The notes beneath the pieces were generated by a model. It had not been told where the DNA came from and ran no database searches. It saw only the letters and a program-made list of their open reading frames with translations. From an uncultured Bacteroidota bacterium (GTDB lineage: Bacteria > Bacteroidota > Bacteroidia > Flavobacteriales > Flavobacteriaceae): a stretch of 61,928 nucleotides of DNA. Location: NCBI GenBank assembly GCA_902598305.1, contig CACKBL010000010.1, positions 1-61,928 of the forward strand. The letters are read 5' to 3'. Both the position numbers and the translations under genes were made by a program. This document shows positions 45,960-55,983 of this stretch, piece after piece; the stretch's first letter is position 1; the number at the start of each line of letters is the position of its first letter.

Positions 45960-46151
45960 TTAATCTTTGACTAGGATATAAATCACAAAAAATAAAGCAC
46001 CTAAGAGTGCACACACATAAAGAAGGTGATTTAACAAATCTTCCCCCCTAAAAAGTCCTTTCAGGACAATAGTATCTATAAGACTTATTAATAACCCTAG
46101 GAAAACCAAGAGAATTAAACCTCTATATTTTTTGACAAATTGATTCAACAA
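45960..46151 (-). CDS. small two-helix membrane protein
   Basis: 63 residues beginning at TTG, with two hydrophobic segments (about 11-30 and 42-60) and a basic N-terminus (FVKKYRG). It looks like a genuine small inner-membrane protein but has no family I can name. It ends 31 bases upstream of the O-methyltransferase start and may share its transcript. Confidence 0.5.
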   Translation of the reverse strand: MLNQFVKKYRGLILLVFLGLLISLIDTIVLKGLFRGEDLLNHLLYVCALLGALFFVIYILVKD

Positions 46152-46347
46152 TTAAATTATACTTCTTTGAAATTTATTTAAATATTTGATATTAAACAAT
46201 AAATTCTTAAATATTAAAGATTAAACATAACATTTTAAATTTTGTATTTTTATAAAAATTAATATTTATGGTATTAAATATTACTAAAAACAAAATATTT
46301 TCTAAATTTTCGTTTGTTTTTAAAGTAAGTTATTTTTAAAAGCTAAT

Positions 46348-47601
46348 ATGGTCAACATAGAATCCAAATTATTTATCATAATAATCATTTTTATCTTTTG
46401 TAAATGTGTACCACCTCCATATGAGCCAGAACAGAATGAAATTTCAACAAACGATCATTGGGAGAACACTGGAAAAATAAATGCTTCATTTATCTCATCA
46501 TCAAGAACATTGGGTGTAAACACAAATACGGGTTCACCTTCTTTTAATGTCACATTTATCGCATCTGCAAGTAATATTGATAGTTTGTCATGGAGTTTTC
46601 CAGGAGGAAAAACCAATGATTCGGTGAGTGAAATCACAGAAACAGTCACCTACGAAAAATTTGGAAAATTTGATGTTGGGCTCGAAGTTTTTAATGCTGA
46701 TGACACAGACAAAAGATACTTCAAAGACTTTATAGATATTTTTTATAAAGATGACCTTGACTTTAGAGGCTTGGAAGCCACTAGTTGGAATGTTACTGGT
46801 ACAAGTGCAGTTACCTCAGATTTTCAGTATCCTGTCGATTCCTCTGGGAATACTTATGAATCTTGGATTACTATTCCCTACACCTCTGAACATAAAGTTT
46901 CAGCTGATAAAAATTTTGAAAACTTTCCGTCCAATAGTTTAACGCTGGAATTTGAATATAAAATTGAAAAAGTTCCTGTTATTTATATAACAGAGTCTTC
47001 AATTACAGGGACCTCCATTAGTTCACCCTCAGATGCTACCTATGTTGACCCTCAATCAGCGACCTCTTCGGATACTAAAATAAATATTCCAACTGTTTAC
47101 CCTGGTACCAGAAGATTTTTGATAAAATATAATGGAATTACAATGTGGGTTGCCTCTAGTATGACAGATAACGTATTTAAGAGAGCTAAGATTGATTTAC
47201 CCTCATTGTCTATATTTAATTTAAATATTGAAAGAAAAGAATTTGAGAAAGAAATCAAAGAAATCCCATACCCAATAGATCAGTCCGCACTGAATACACA
47301 AATGCCTGTATCAACCATAACTTCTTCACCAACTGAGGACACAGACGGTGATGGGGTTGCAAATCTTGTAGATGCGTTCCCTCTAGATCCTGCTGAGCAA
47401 ATTGATACAGATGGTGACGGTATTGGCAATAATGCTGACAACGATGATGATGGAGATAAATATCTAGATGTTACTGAAAATACAGCAGGTTCGAATCCTC
47501 TAGATAAGTCAAGCATTCCGAATTACTATGTAAGACACTCTAAATATCCGTATATACTAAGTATAAGGAATATGACTATAAAATTAAACTCTAATAATTA
47601 A
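46348..47601 (+). CDS. PKD / thrombospondin type 3 repeat lipoprotein
   Basis: 417 residues. A hydrophobic signal ends in IFIFCKC with the lipidated Cys near residue 20, so an outer-membrane lipoprotein is likely. A PKD-like beta domain is seen at about 55-130 (SWSFPGG, TYEKFGKFDVGLEVFN). The C-terminal part holds Asp-rich Ca-binding repeats (DTDGDGVANLVD, DTDGDGIGNNAD, DDDGDKYLD, near 328-373) of the thrombospondin-3 type. It is probably a surface adhesin or polymer-binding protein. The region between is of unknown fold. Confidence 0.75.
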   Translation: MVNIESKLFIIIIIFIFCKCVPPPYEPEQNEISTNDHWENTGKINASFISSSRTLGVNTNTGSPSFNVTFIASASNIDSLSWSFPGGKTNDSVSEITETVTYEKFGKFDVGLEVFNADDTDKRYFKDFIDIFYKDDLDFRGLEATSWNVTGTSAVTSDFQYPVDSSGNTYESWITIPYTSEHKVSADKNFENFPSNSLTLEFEYKIEKVPVIYITESSITGTSISSPSDATYVDPQSATSSDTKINIPTVYPGTRRFLIKYNGITMWVASSMTDNVFKRAKIDLPSLSIFNLNIERKEFEKEIKEIPYPIDQSALNTQMPVSTITSSPTEDTDGDGVANLVDAFPLDPAEQIDTDGDGIGNNADNDDDGDKYLDVTENTAGSNPLDKSSIPNYYVRHSKYPYILSIRNMTIKLNSNN

Positions 47602-48977
47602 TCTGGAATTACTCTACCAGGGTTTAAAATGTTTTTTGGATCTAGGATTTTTTTTAGAGTTTTCATTAAGTTGATTTCTTCTGTCGATCTTGACGTATAC
47701 AGATATTTTTTCTTATCAAGTCCAATACCGTGTTCTGCAGAAACAGAACCTCCATTCTCTTTAAGATTGGAATAGATTATCTGATTAACCTTTTCGGCAT
47801 TTTTTATGGAGTTGTCATTTTTTCCGATTATAAAATGAATATTTCCGTCTGCAACATGACCAAATGTGAATACATGTTCAACAAATGACAGTTTTTTAAG
47901 TTTTTTTGTAGCAATTTGAATTTCCTTATCAATTACAGGGATTGGTAAACTAATATCAAAATGTTGATCGAATTTTGACTTTTTCGCTAAAACAGAAACA
48001 TCTTCGCGCATATCCCAAATTATTTTTTGTTCCCTTTCATTTTGTGCAAGTATTGCATCTTCAATTAAGTTTTGTTCAGCGGCTTCAGAAATAAGTTCTG
48101 ATAGTTTATCAAAATCACTATTTAAGTTTGAACCTAAAGATTCAATAAATACATAAAATGGATGGATACTCGTCAGAAGAGGAGAGAAGTTTTCAGAGGA
48201 ATCTCGCATCGTTTTATATGTATCATTCCACATCAATTCAAACCCTGTCAAGGTTCCTGATAAACCTTTCTCAACAAACTTTAAAAGATTTACAACATTG
48301 TCATAACTATTTAACGCAACAAGCGCAGTACATCTTGATTCAGGCTTTTCCTCTAGTTTTAAAATAACCTTAGTGACAATACCAAGGGTACCTTCCGAAC
48401 CTATGAAAATTTGCTTTAGGTCGTATCCCGAATTATCTTTAATTACTTTTTTCATTGATGAAATTATCTCTCCGTTAGATAAAACAGCTTCTAAACCTAA
48501 AACTAATCCTCTTGTCATACCATATTTAATCACTCTCAGACCTCCAGCATTAGTTGACACAACTCCACCGATTTGAGCAGACCCTTTTGCACCAAAATTT
48601 AAGGGTAAAAGAAGATCTTTTTCATTAACGGCATTAATTGCATCCTCAACGATTACTCCAGACTGAAGGGTTATTGTTCTACTTTTTTCATCAATTTCTT
48701 CAATTTTATTCATTCGGTCTAGGGAGACAATTATTTCATCCTTAAAGGTTTTAGTTGATCCCACTAGATTTGTTAATCCTCCTTGGACTAAAATCTTTTG
48801 ATTATTTTCAAAACAGACCTTCATAATAGAGGAAAGTTCGTCAGTGTCTTTTGGGAATACTACTGCTATAGCATTTGTAGGGATGTCAGTTTTCCATATA
48901 TGATCAAATCTTGATTTTTCTTTACCATCAGATAAAACAGAATCTTCTCCTACTATTTTTTTTAGAGTGTCAACCAC
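47598..48977 (-). CDS. FAD-binding oxidoreductase (GlcD/D-lactate dehydrogenase type)
   Basis: 459 residues of the VAO flavoprotein family. The FAD-binding segments VQGGLTNLVGS (about 59) and GAKGSAQIGGVVSTNAGG (about 130) and the C-terminal SAEHGIGLDKK stretch are family marks of glycolate oxidase subunit D and D-2-hydroxyacid dehydrogenases. The exact hydroxyacid is undecided. The start is GTG, preferred over later Mets because the N-terminus keeps VVFPKDTDEL in register. Confidence 0.88.
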   Translation of the reverse strand: MVDTLKKIVGEDSVLSDGKEKSRFDHIWKTDIPTNAIAVVFPKDTDELSSIMKVCFENNQKILVQGGLTNLVGSTKTFKDEIIVSLDRMNKIEEIDEKSRTITLQSGVIVEDAINAVNEKDLLLPLNFGAKGSAQIGGVVSTNAGGLRVIKYGMTRGLVLGLEAVLSNGEIISSMKKVIKDNSGYDLKQIFIGSEGTLGIVTKVILKLEEKPESRCTALVALNSYDNVVNLLKFVEKGLSGTLTGFELMWNDTYKTMRDSSENFSPLLTSIHPFYVFIESLGSNLNSDFDKLSELISEAAEQNLIEDAILAQNEREQKIIWDMREDVSVLAKKSKFDQHFDISLPIPVIDKEIQIATKKLKKLSFVEHVFTFGHVADGNIHFIIGKNDNSIKNAEKVNQIIYSNLKENGGSVSAEHGIGLDKKKYLYTSRSTEEINLMKTLKKILDPKNILNPGRVIPD

Positions 48978-48986
48978 AAATGTTGT

Positions 48987-50093
48987 TTAAAAATTATTTT
49001 CAAAGTACTTGTAACCAAATGTGTCAGCCACAGCTTTGTATACAATTTTACCATCATGCATATTAAGTCCTTTATTTAATGCTTGATTTTTTTTGCAGGC
49101 CATTTCCCATCCTAAGTCAGCTATTAATTGAATGTAGCTTAAAGTAGCATTATTTAAAGCATTTGTTGAGGTCATAGGGACTGCACCTGGAATATTAGTT
49201 ACACAATAATGAACTTTACCGTCGATTAAATAAACGGGTTCTTGATGTGTTGTTTCTCTACAAGTTTCAAAACATCCACCTTGGTCAACTGCTACGTCTA
49301 CAAGTACAGTACCTGATTCCATTTTATCAAGCATATTCTTAGTGATTATTTTTGGGGCTTTCGCACCAGGTACTAGAACTGAACCAATAATCACGTCACA
49401 AGATGATAAGTGATTTATGATTGCTTCTCTTGAAGAATATAAAGGAATTACGTTTTTGGGAAGTACTTCACTTAAATATCTAAGTCTTTCTAGGTTTATG
49501 TCAAATAAAATCACTTGTGCTCCCAGGCCTGCAGCCATTTTTGCTGCCTCGGTTCCCACAATTCCAGCTCCAATAATTATTACCTTGGCTGGAGCTACAC
49601 CTGGAACACCACCAATCAATTTCCCTTTTCCCAACTGGGGTTTTTCTAAATATTTTGCACCCTGTTGAACAGCCATTCTACCTGCCACTTCAGACATTGG
49701 TGTTAAAAGAGGTAACTTCTTATCACTTGTTTCAACTGTTTCATATGCAATGCAAGTTGCCTTAGACTTCATCATTGCTTCAGTTAGACTTTTTGAGGAT
49801 GAAAAATGAAAGTATGTAAATAAAGTTTGATTGTTTTGTATTAAACTAAATTCTTCTTTTTGGGGCTCCTTAACTTTTACAATAAATTCGGATTTAGAAT
49901 AAATTTCTTTTGCTGTAGATAGAATTTCTGCTCCCGCTTTTTTATAATCATCGTCGGAAAAACCACTTTTAATACCAGCATTTTTTTCAATATAAACTTT
50001 ATGCCCGCTGTCAACTAAAGAGCCTACACTAGCTGTATTTAAACCAACGCGTGATTCATGGTTTTTAATTTCTTTAGGAGTACCTATAATCAT
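48987..50093 (-). CDS. ald: alanine dehydrogenase
   Basis: Interconverts L-alanine and pyruvate with NAD. The 368-residue sequence shows the N-terminal PKEIKNHESRVGLN motif with the pyruvate-binding Arg, the Rossmann motif IIGAGIVGTEAA at about 172-183 and the DVAVDQGG motif near 268. Length equals the family norm. It is followed at nine bases by the FAD oxidase. A TAGATTTG (-7-like) element lies about 15 bases upstream, but no -33 box fits well. Confidence 0.94.
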   Translation of the reverse strand: MIIGTPKEIKNHESRVGLNTASVGSLVDSGHKVYIEKNAGIKSGFSDDDYKKAGAEILSTAKEIYSKSEFIVKVKEPQKEEFSLIQNNQTLFTYFHFSSSKSLTEAMMKSKATCIAYETVETSDKKLPLLTPMSEVAGRMAVQQGAKYLEKPQLGKGKLIGGVPGVAPAKVIIIGAGIVGTEAAKMAAGLGAQVILFDINLERLRYLSEVLPKNVIPLYSSREAIINHLSSCDVIIGSVLVPGAKAPKIITKNMLDKMESGTVLVDVAVDQGGCFETCRETTHQEPVYLIDGKVHYCVTNIPGAVPMTSTNALNNATLSYIQLIADLGWEMACKKNQALNKGLNMHDGKIVYKAVADTFGYKYFENNF

Positions 50094-50193
50094 TGCAAGT
50101 TTTTTGACAAATCTAATTAAATAAATCTTACAAAGTATAATTATTAACTCTATCTAATCATCTTATTAAATATTTACTTAATCATTAGACTAA

Positions 50194-50213
50194 AGATTTG
50201 TATATTCAAATCT
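50194..50213. repeat. 7-base inverted repeat before tRNA-Val
   Basis: AGATTTG and CAAATCT flank a 6-base spacer, six bases before the tRNA-Val start. It overlaps the place where the tRNA promoter should lie. Confidence 0.5.
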
Positions 50214-50218
50214 CATTT

Positions 50219-50293
50219 GGGTCATTAACTCAGTTGGTTCAGAGTGTTACCTTGACAGGGTAGAAGTCACTGGTTCGAATCCAGTATGACCCA
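50219..50293 (+). tRNA. tRNA-Val (anticodon GAC)
   Basis: 75 bases with acceptor GGGTCAT/ATGACCC, D stem ACTC/GAGT, anticodon stem TTACC/GGTAG around loop TTGACAG (anticodon GAC), T stem ACTGG/CCAGT with loop TTCGAAT, discriminator A. No CCA is encoded. It lies between divergent ald and the convergent acnB end. Confidence 0.97.
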
Positions 50294-50361
50294 CAACACT
50301 TCCTAGAAGTTAATCTAAAAACTGACTTATAAGTTTAAACTATATTTGAACTTTTGGGTCT

Positions 50362-53160
50362 TTAATAAGACAACAAGTGTCCAGGTTTCGAGGTCAATTT
50401 ATTTACGGGAGGCGCAAATTGGGTTAGTTTTATTCCTCTAACAGCAGCTTTGTATTCTTCAAAGGTTGGTGTCCTACCAAGTATAGCTGAAAGAACAACA
50501 ACAGGGGTAGAACTAAGTAAAGATTCTCCTTTTTTACGATCTGAATCTTTAACGACTCTACCTTGAAACAATCTTGTAGATGTAGCCATGACTGTATCAC
50601 CTTTTTCAGCTTTTTCTTGATTACCCATACAAAGATTGCAACCTGGGCGCTCAAGGTATAATATATTTTCGTATTCTGTTCTGGCAGTATTTTTGGGAGC
50701 ATCGTCGTTAAATTCAAAGCCAGAATACTTTTGAAGAATTTCCCAATCACCTTCTTCTTTTAATTCGTCGATAATATTATATGTAGGGGCTGTGACTACC
50801 AATGGGGCTTTAAATTTTACTTCCCCTTGAAATTCCTCTAGGTTTTTCAACATTTTAGAAACAATTTTAATATCTCCTTTGTGTACCATGCATGAACCAA
50901 CAAATCCTAAATCAACATGTTTTTTTCCTTGATAAAAAGAAAGTTCACGTATAGTGTCATGGGTATAACGTTTAGAAACATCTTCGTTGTGGACATCTGG
51001 ATCTGCTATCATAGGTTCTTCAATGATGTTTAAATCCACAACAAATTCCGCATAATAATTAGCATTTTCATCAGGAGTTAGAGCAGGTTTTTCACCAGAT
51101 TTAATTTCTTCTATTCTCCTATTCGCTTTGTCAACTAGCCCTTGAAGAACTTTTTTGTCGTTATCCATCCCTTTATCAATCATTGTTTGTATTCTAGCCT
51201 TAGCAATTTTCAAAGATTCAATTAAAGTATCGTCCTCGGATATACAAATTGATGCTTTAGCTTTCATTTCAGCGGTCCAGTCAGTAAATGTGAAAGCTTG
51301 GTCTGATGGTAAGGTACCAATGTGAACTTCTATTATTCTCCCTTGAAATACATTTTCTCCACCAAATTTTTTAAGCATTTGGGATTGTGTAGCGTGGACT
51401 ACATCGCGAAAATCCATATGTTCATACATTTTACCTTTAAAAGTTACTTTTACTGACTCAGGAATTGGCATTGATGCCTCACCCGTTGCGAGAGCAAGTG
51501 CTACAGTTCCAGAATCAGCTCCAAAAGCGACGCCTTTTGACATTCTGGTATGTGAATCACCACCAATGATAATAGCCCAATCGTCAATAGTAATGTCATT
51601 TAATACTTTGTGAATTACATCAGTTAAGGGATGATATTTGTTTTGTGGGTCCCGCCCTGTGATAAGACCAAAGTCACTCATAAATTTCATTAACTTGGGG
51701 ATGTTTTCTTGAGACTTTAAATCCCAAACGGATGCAGTATGGCATCCAGATTGATAACCCGCATCAAGGACAGGAGAAATTAGTGTTGCGGCCATCATTT
51801 CAAGTTCTTGGGATGTCATTAAACCAGTGGTATCTTGAGATCCAACAATATTTACTTTTACTCGAACATACGATCCAGCATGAAGAATGTTTCCTGAAGT
51901 TCCAACAGAATTTTTATTAAAAATCTTTTCTACAGCAGTAAGTCCTACACCCTCATTAAATATTTCTTTTGATGGCGCATAAATATTTTTAATATTTAAA
52001 TTAAGAGTATTTGCAGCAAAAGTTTGAAGCTTTTTACCAAAAACGACTGCGTAAGAACCGCCGGCTTTCATGAACTCGATTTTTTGGGGAGTAAATGCAG
52101 AGGAAATATCCATTACTGCTTTGCCTTCTTTGTATAATTTTTTAGTTTTTGTGTTTATTGTAAGTAAAGTTCCAGTGTCAACGGAATATGTTTGTTTTAA
52201 CACGGGTTCATCATTATCATCTAAAACAAGTTGCCCATTTTTGTCATAAGTTTTTTCCCAATTTCTTAAGTCTAAACCTATTCCACCAGTGACTCCCACC
52301 GTTGTTAAAAAAATTGGAGAAACCCCGTTGGTTCCTGCAATTACTGGTGCGATATTAATAAATGGTATGTAAGGACTAGCTTCTTGACCTATCCACAATG
52401 CTACATTGTTTACTCCTGACATTCTTGAAGAACCAACGCCCATTGTTCCTTTCTCTGCAATAAGCATTACCCTATGATTTGGATATTTTTCTTTTAATTC
52501 TAAAAGTGCTTTTTGTTGCTCTTTGTTATGATCAAACATACACTGTCCATGTAATTCTCTATCAGATCTTGAATGTGCATCACCACCAGGGGAAAGTAAA
52601 TCTGTAGAGATATCTCCAATTCCGGCTACAAATGTTACGAGCTCAATTTTTTCAGGAAGTTCTGGCATTTTAGTAAAAAATTCCGCTTTAGCATAACTTT
52701 CAAGTAATTCTAATGCAATTTTATTTCCTTTTTTTTGGGCGTTTACTAACCTTTCCATATCAGCTTCATACAGAAAAACCTGTGTTTTCAAAACTTCACA
52801 TGCCATCTTAGCGTTACTATTATCTGATTCAAAGGCAATATCAAGTAAAACCTTAATGGAAGGTCCTCCTTTCATATGGCCTAATAGTTCAAATGCAAAT
52901 TTTGGCGAAATCTCCTCTACATCTTGCTCTTTTAGAATGATTTGTTTAAGAAATTCTGCTTTTACAGCGGCAGCACTAGTCGTTCCAGGTAAAACATTAT
53001 AAATAAAAAAATCTATCGAAGCAGTCCTATATTTATTCTCTTTGTCTTTTATGTTAGCGATTATCTCATTGAGCAGGGGGGCATCATCAATTGGCTTAGC
53101 ATTTAAACCTTGGTTTTTTCTATTTTCAATTTCTTTTAAATAGTAAGTATATAAGCTCAT
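50362..53160 (-). CDS. acnB: aconitate hydratase B (2-methylisocitrate dehydratase)
   Basis: TCA-cycle enzyme isomerising citrate to isocitrate. The 932-residue protein has the AcnB order: an N-terminal HEAT-like part, then the swivel domain, and the 4Fe-4S domains. Cluster ligands are in GYQSGCHTASVWD (about residue 480) and RPGCNLCMGNQ (about 840), which carries the last two Cys. The C-terminal swivel of AcnA is absent. AcnB is usual in Flavobacteria. It runs alone on this strand with its own promoter. Confidence 0.96.
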   Translation of the reverse strand: MSLYTYYLKEIENRKNQGLNAKPIDDAPLLNEIIANIKDKENKYRTASIDFFIYNVLPGTTSAAAVKAEFLKQIILKEQDVEEISPKFAFELLGHMKGGPSIKVLLDIAFESDNSNAKMACEVLKTQVFLYEADMERLVNAQKKGNKIALELLESYAKAEFFTKMPELPEKIELVTFVAGIGDISTDLLSPGGDAHSRSDRELHGQCMFDHNKEQQKALLELKEKYPNHRVMLIAEKGTMGVGSSRMSGVNNVALWIGQEASPYIPFINIAPVIAGTNGVSPIFLTTVGVTGGIGLDLRNWEKTYDKNGQLVLDDNDEPVLKQTYSVDTGTLLTINTKTKKLYKEGKAVMDISSAFTPQKIEFMKAGGSYAVVFGKKLQTFAANTLNLNIKNIYAPSKEIFNEGVGLTAVEKIFNKNSVGTSGNILHAGSYVRVKVNIVGSQDTTGLMTSQELEMMAATLISPVLDAGYQSGCHTASVWDLKSQENIPKLMKFMSDFGLITGRDPQNKYHPLTDVIHKVLNDITIDDWAIIIGGDSHTRMSKGVAFGADSGTVALALATGEASMPIPESVKVTFKGKMYEHMDFRDVVHATQSQMLKKFGGENVFQGRIIEVHIGTLPSDQAFTFTDWTAEMKAKASICISEDDTLIESLKIAKARIQTMIDKGMDNDKKVLQGLVDKANRRIEEIKSGEKPALTPDENANYYAEFVVDLNIIEEPMIADPDVHNEDVSKRYTHDTIRELSFYQGKKHVDLGFVGSCMVHKGDIKIVSKMLKNLEEFQGEVKFKAPLVVTAPTYNIIDELKEEGDWEILQKYSGFEFNDDAPKNTARTEYENILYLERPGCNLCMGNQEKAEKGDTVMATSTRLFQGRVVKDSDRKKGESLLSSTPVVVLSAILGRTPTFEEYKAAVRGIKLTQFAPPVNKLTSKPGHLLSY

Positions 53161-53190
53161 ATGATTAGCATGTTGCTATTTAACTATCTA

Positions 53191-53220
53191 CAAATTTAGA
53201 ACATCAATGCCTTATTTCAA
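53191..53220 (-). promoter_or_regulatory. candidate sigma-A promoter of acnB
   Basis: On the minus strand TTG, then exactly 19 bases, then TAAATTTG: an exact match to the Bacteroidota promoter (TTG-N19-TAnnTTTG). The predicted transcript start near 53184 leaves a leader of about 25 bases. Confidence 0.6.
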
Positions 53221-53289
53221 TATTTGAGCAAATAATTTTTAATGATTGAATATTAAATATGTCATTATCAATACTCGTTAGATCCATCT

Positions 53290-53321
53290 TTGGATAATAA
53301 ATTTTTCTTATCAAAATTTTG
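53290..53321 (+). promoter_or_regulatory. candidate sigma-A promoter of the VWA gene
   Basis: TTG at 53290, a 21-base spacer and AAATTTTG (one mismatch to TAnnTTTG). A transcript starting near 53328 supports the ATG at 53364 and excludes the TTG at 53319, which would fall inside the -7 element. Confidence 0.4.
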
Positions 53322-53363
53322 TATAGTGGTTATGGTTTTTTATTAAGTTTAAAAAATTTTAGT

Positions 53364-54479
53364 ATGGATTTTCAATTATCAGGTTGGAATTTTTCGAAAT
53401 TCATAGAGGAAGTAGTGAGTCCTTTTGAAAAACTATTTAATATTTTTAAAGAGTTAATAGTCTATACATCTGGTGATTTTGATGAGGCTATTGAGTGGCT
53501 TAGAGAGCTAGACAAAGAGTACAAACTTACAGATGAAAATTATACCATTGACGATTTTGTTAATGATCTCCTTACAAAGGGATATGTAACTCAAGAAATA
53601 AATCCTAGTGGTTCGAATGAACTCCTAAAAATTTCCTCTAAGATGGAAAAAGTGTTAAGGAAATATGCCATGGATAAAATTTTTGGTAAGATAAAAAAAT
53701 CAAAATCTGGAAATCATAAAACAAATAAAAGTGGATCAAAAAATCATGATTTGACCGAGCTTAGAGATTATAATTTCGGAGATTCAATTGGAGACATTGC
53801 AGTTACTGAAACTTTGAAAAATATGTATTCAAGAACAGGAAGTTCCGAATTAAATTTGATAGAAGATGATTTGGTAGTTTATGATGGACAACTCAATTCA
53901 CAAATGAGTACAGTTTTGATGATTGACATCAGTCATAGTATGATATTATATGGTGAGGATAGAATTACTCCTGCCAAAAACGTTGCTATGGCCCTTTCAG
54001 AGTTAATAACAACTAGGTACCCAAAAGACACACTTGACATAATAGTTTTTGGTAATGATGCTAGACCAATACCAATTAAAGAGCTACCATATTTAAAAGT
54101 TGGCCCATACCATACAAATACGGTAGCTGGCTTGGAACTTGCATTAGAAATTCTAAGAAGAAAGAAAAATAACAACAAACAAATTTTGATGATAACCGAT
54201 GGAAAGCCAAGCTGTCTTTCCCTAAAAGATGGTACCTATTATAAAAATAGTGTTGGACTTGATCCAAAAATCGTGAATAAGTGTTATGTTATGGCGAAAA
54301 TTGCCCATAGGTTAAAAGTTCCAATAACTACATTTATGATTGCTCAAGATCCACATTTACAACACTTCGTGAAAGAATTTACTAAAATTAATGGAGGTAA
54401 AGCACTTTATGCAGGCCTTGATAATCTTGGTGGAATGATTTTTGAAGATTATGAAACTAACAGAAAAAAAAGAATTTAA
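53364..54479 (+). CDS. von Willebrand factor A domain protein
   Basis: 371 residues. The VWA domain occupies the C-terminal half with the metal-site DxSxS motif as DISHS near residue 188 and a TDGKPS loop near 277. The N-terminal half is helical (ELIVYTSGDFDEAIEWLREL). The ATG at 53364 is chosen by promoter position. It stops one base before the ATPase gene. VWA proteins paired with MoxR-type ATPases act as metal-insertion or chaperone systems in other bacteria. Confidence 0.85.
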   Translation: MDFQLSGWNFSKFIEEVVSPFEKLFNIFKELIVYTSGDFDEAIEWLRELDKEYKLTDENYTIDDFVNDLLTKGYVTQEINPSGSNELLKISSKMEKVLRKYAMDKIFGKIKKSKSGNHKTNKSGSKNHDLTELRDYNFGDSIGDIAVTETLKNMYSRTGSSELNLIEDDLVVYDGQLNSQMSTVLMIDISHSMILYGEDRITPAKNVAMALSELITTRYPKDTLDIIVFGNDARPIPIKELPYLKVGPYHTNTVAGLELALEILRRKKNNNKQILMITDGKPSCLSLKDGTYYKNSVGLDPKIVNKCYVMAKIAHRLKVPITTFMIAQDPHLQHFVKEFTKINGGKALYAGLDNLGGMIFEDYETNRKKRI

Positions 54480-55940
54480 ATGAATAAACCTTCAATAAAA
54501 AAGTTATCGGAATTAAAAAAAACAGATTACAAACCTGAATCTGTTAAAAAAGAACTTTCTAGGAACTTAGAAATTAAATTAAAGTCTGGGACCCCAACTT
54601 TTGAGTTTATACATGGATATGAAAACACAGTAATCCCAGATCTAGAAAGAGCGTTACTATCTGGACACAATATTAATCTTCTTGGACTTAGGGGCCAGGC
54701 AAAAACCAAATTAGCTCGCCAATTAATTTTTTTGCTTGATGAATGGGTGCCGATAATAAAAGGAAGTGAAATTAATGAGGATCCTTTAAATCCCATTTCC
54801 TATGAAGGTAAAAAAATAATAAGTGAAAAAAGTGATGATACTCCTATTGATTGGATTCATAGAAGTGAAAGATTTTTCGAAAAACTTGCAACGCCTGATG
54901 TCACTGTGTCAGATTTAATTGGTGACATTGACCCTATAAAGGCAGCAAATTTGAGACTATCTTATTCTGATGAAAGGTCAATTCACTTTGGTATGATTCC
55001 AAGGGCCCATAGATCAATTTTTGTTCTTAACGAATTACCAGATCTTCAAGCCAGAATTCAAGTTTCACTTTTTTCTATATTAGAAGAAAAAGAAATACAA
55101 ATTAGGGGATTCAAAATAAGATTACCCGTTGATATTCAATTTATATTTACTGCTAATCCAGAGGATTATACTAACAGAGGAAGTATAGTTACACCATTAA
55201 AAGATAGAATTGGGTCACAGATTTTAACCCATTATCCACTCAATATTAACATAGCAAAGAGGATTACGGAACAGGAATCTAATATTAAAGGAGAGTCTTT
55301 AGAAAAAATATATGTACCTGAAATAGCTAAGGACTTGATAGAACAAATTGGTTTTGAAGCAAAAAAAAGTGAGTTTGTAGATTTAAAAAGTGGAGTTAGT
55401 GCCAGACTGAGTATCTCAGCATATGAAAATTTAATTAGTACTGCTAGAAGAAGATTAATTATTAATGGAGAAAAATCAACGTCAGTTAGACTTACAGACT
55501 TTTTAGGGACAATCTCTTCAATAAATGGTAAGATAGAATTAGTTTATGAGGGAGAGTTAGAGGGAGCAGATCAAATATCTTTTACGTTAATCAATAACTC
55601 TATTTTAAAAATTTTTAATGATATTTTCCCAGAAATTAAAAAGTTAAAAAAAGAGGAAGAATCAACTCCATATGACGAAATTTTATTATGGTTCAATAAA
55701 AATGATGTTTTTATTGGGGATGATTTTACTGATAAAGAGTATAAAGACACCTTAGAATCTATAGAACCTTTAAGTAAATTAATCGAAAAGTATTGTTCAA
55801 AGATTAATTTAGCTGACTATTTTTTCCATAAAGAAATTATTTTGTGGGGTTTGTCAGCAAACAAACAATTATCAAAAAATAGATCATTAGAGGGAATTGA
55901 ATTTAAGGATTCCCTCGGTTCTTTCTTAAATAATATTTAA
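54480..55940 (+). CDS. MoxR/magnesium-chelatase-type AAA+ ATPase
   Basis: 486 residues. The Walker A is degenerate but recognisable as GLRGQAKTKLAR at about 69-80, and the acidic segment FVLNELPDLQARIQ near 180 holds the Walker B equivalent (LNE in place of DEx). PVDIQFIFTANPEDYTNRG is the sensor I stretch (about 217-235), and an Arg-rich ARRRLI segment lies near 322. It resembles the ChlI-type or RavA-like ATPases. It is contiguous with the VWA gene, so the two probably form one complex. Confidence 0.85.
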   Translation: MNKPSIKKLSELKKTDYKPESVKKELSRNLEIKLKSGTPTFEFIHGYENTVIPDLERALLSGHNINLLGLRGQAKTKLARQLIFLLDEWVPIIKGSEINEDPLNPISYEGKKIISEKSDDTPIDWIHRSERFFEKLATPDVTVSDLIGDIDPIKAANLRLSYSDERSIHFGMIPRAHRSIFVLNELPDLQARIQVSLFSILEEKEIQIRGFKIRLPVDIQFIFTANPEDYTNRGSIVTPLKDRIGSQILTHYPLNINIAKRITEQESNIKGESLEKIYVPEIAKDLIEQIGFEAKKSEFVDLKSGVSARLSISAYENLISTARRRLIINGEKSTSVRLTDFLGTISSINGKIELVYEGELEGADQISFTLINNSILKIFNDIFPEIKKLKKEEESTPYDEILLWFNKNDVFIGDDFTDKEYKDTLESIEPLSKLIEKYCSKINLADYFFHKEIILWGLSANKQLSKNRSLEGIEFKDSLGSFLNNI

Positions 55941-55983
55941 TTAGGATTATAATTATTCCATCTCTTATTAAATTTATTTAATA

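Noticed and set aside
46268-46340. Short ORF of 23 codons before the PKD lipoprotein
   Set aside because: Too short, no ribosome-binding or conserved feature, in an AT-rich gap; probably chance.
50298-50361. Possible rho-independent terminator between tRNA-Val and acnB
   Set aside because: The only stems found are five bases or fewer and no T-run follows the best of them.
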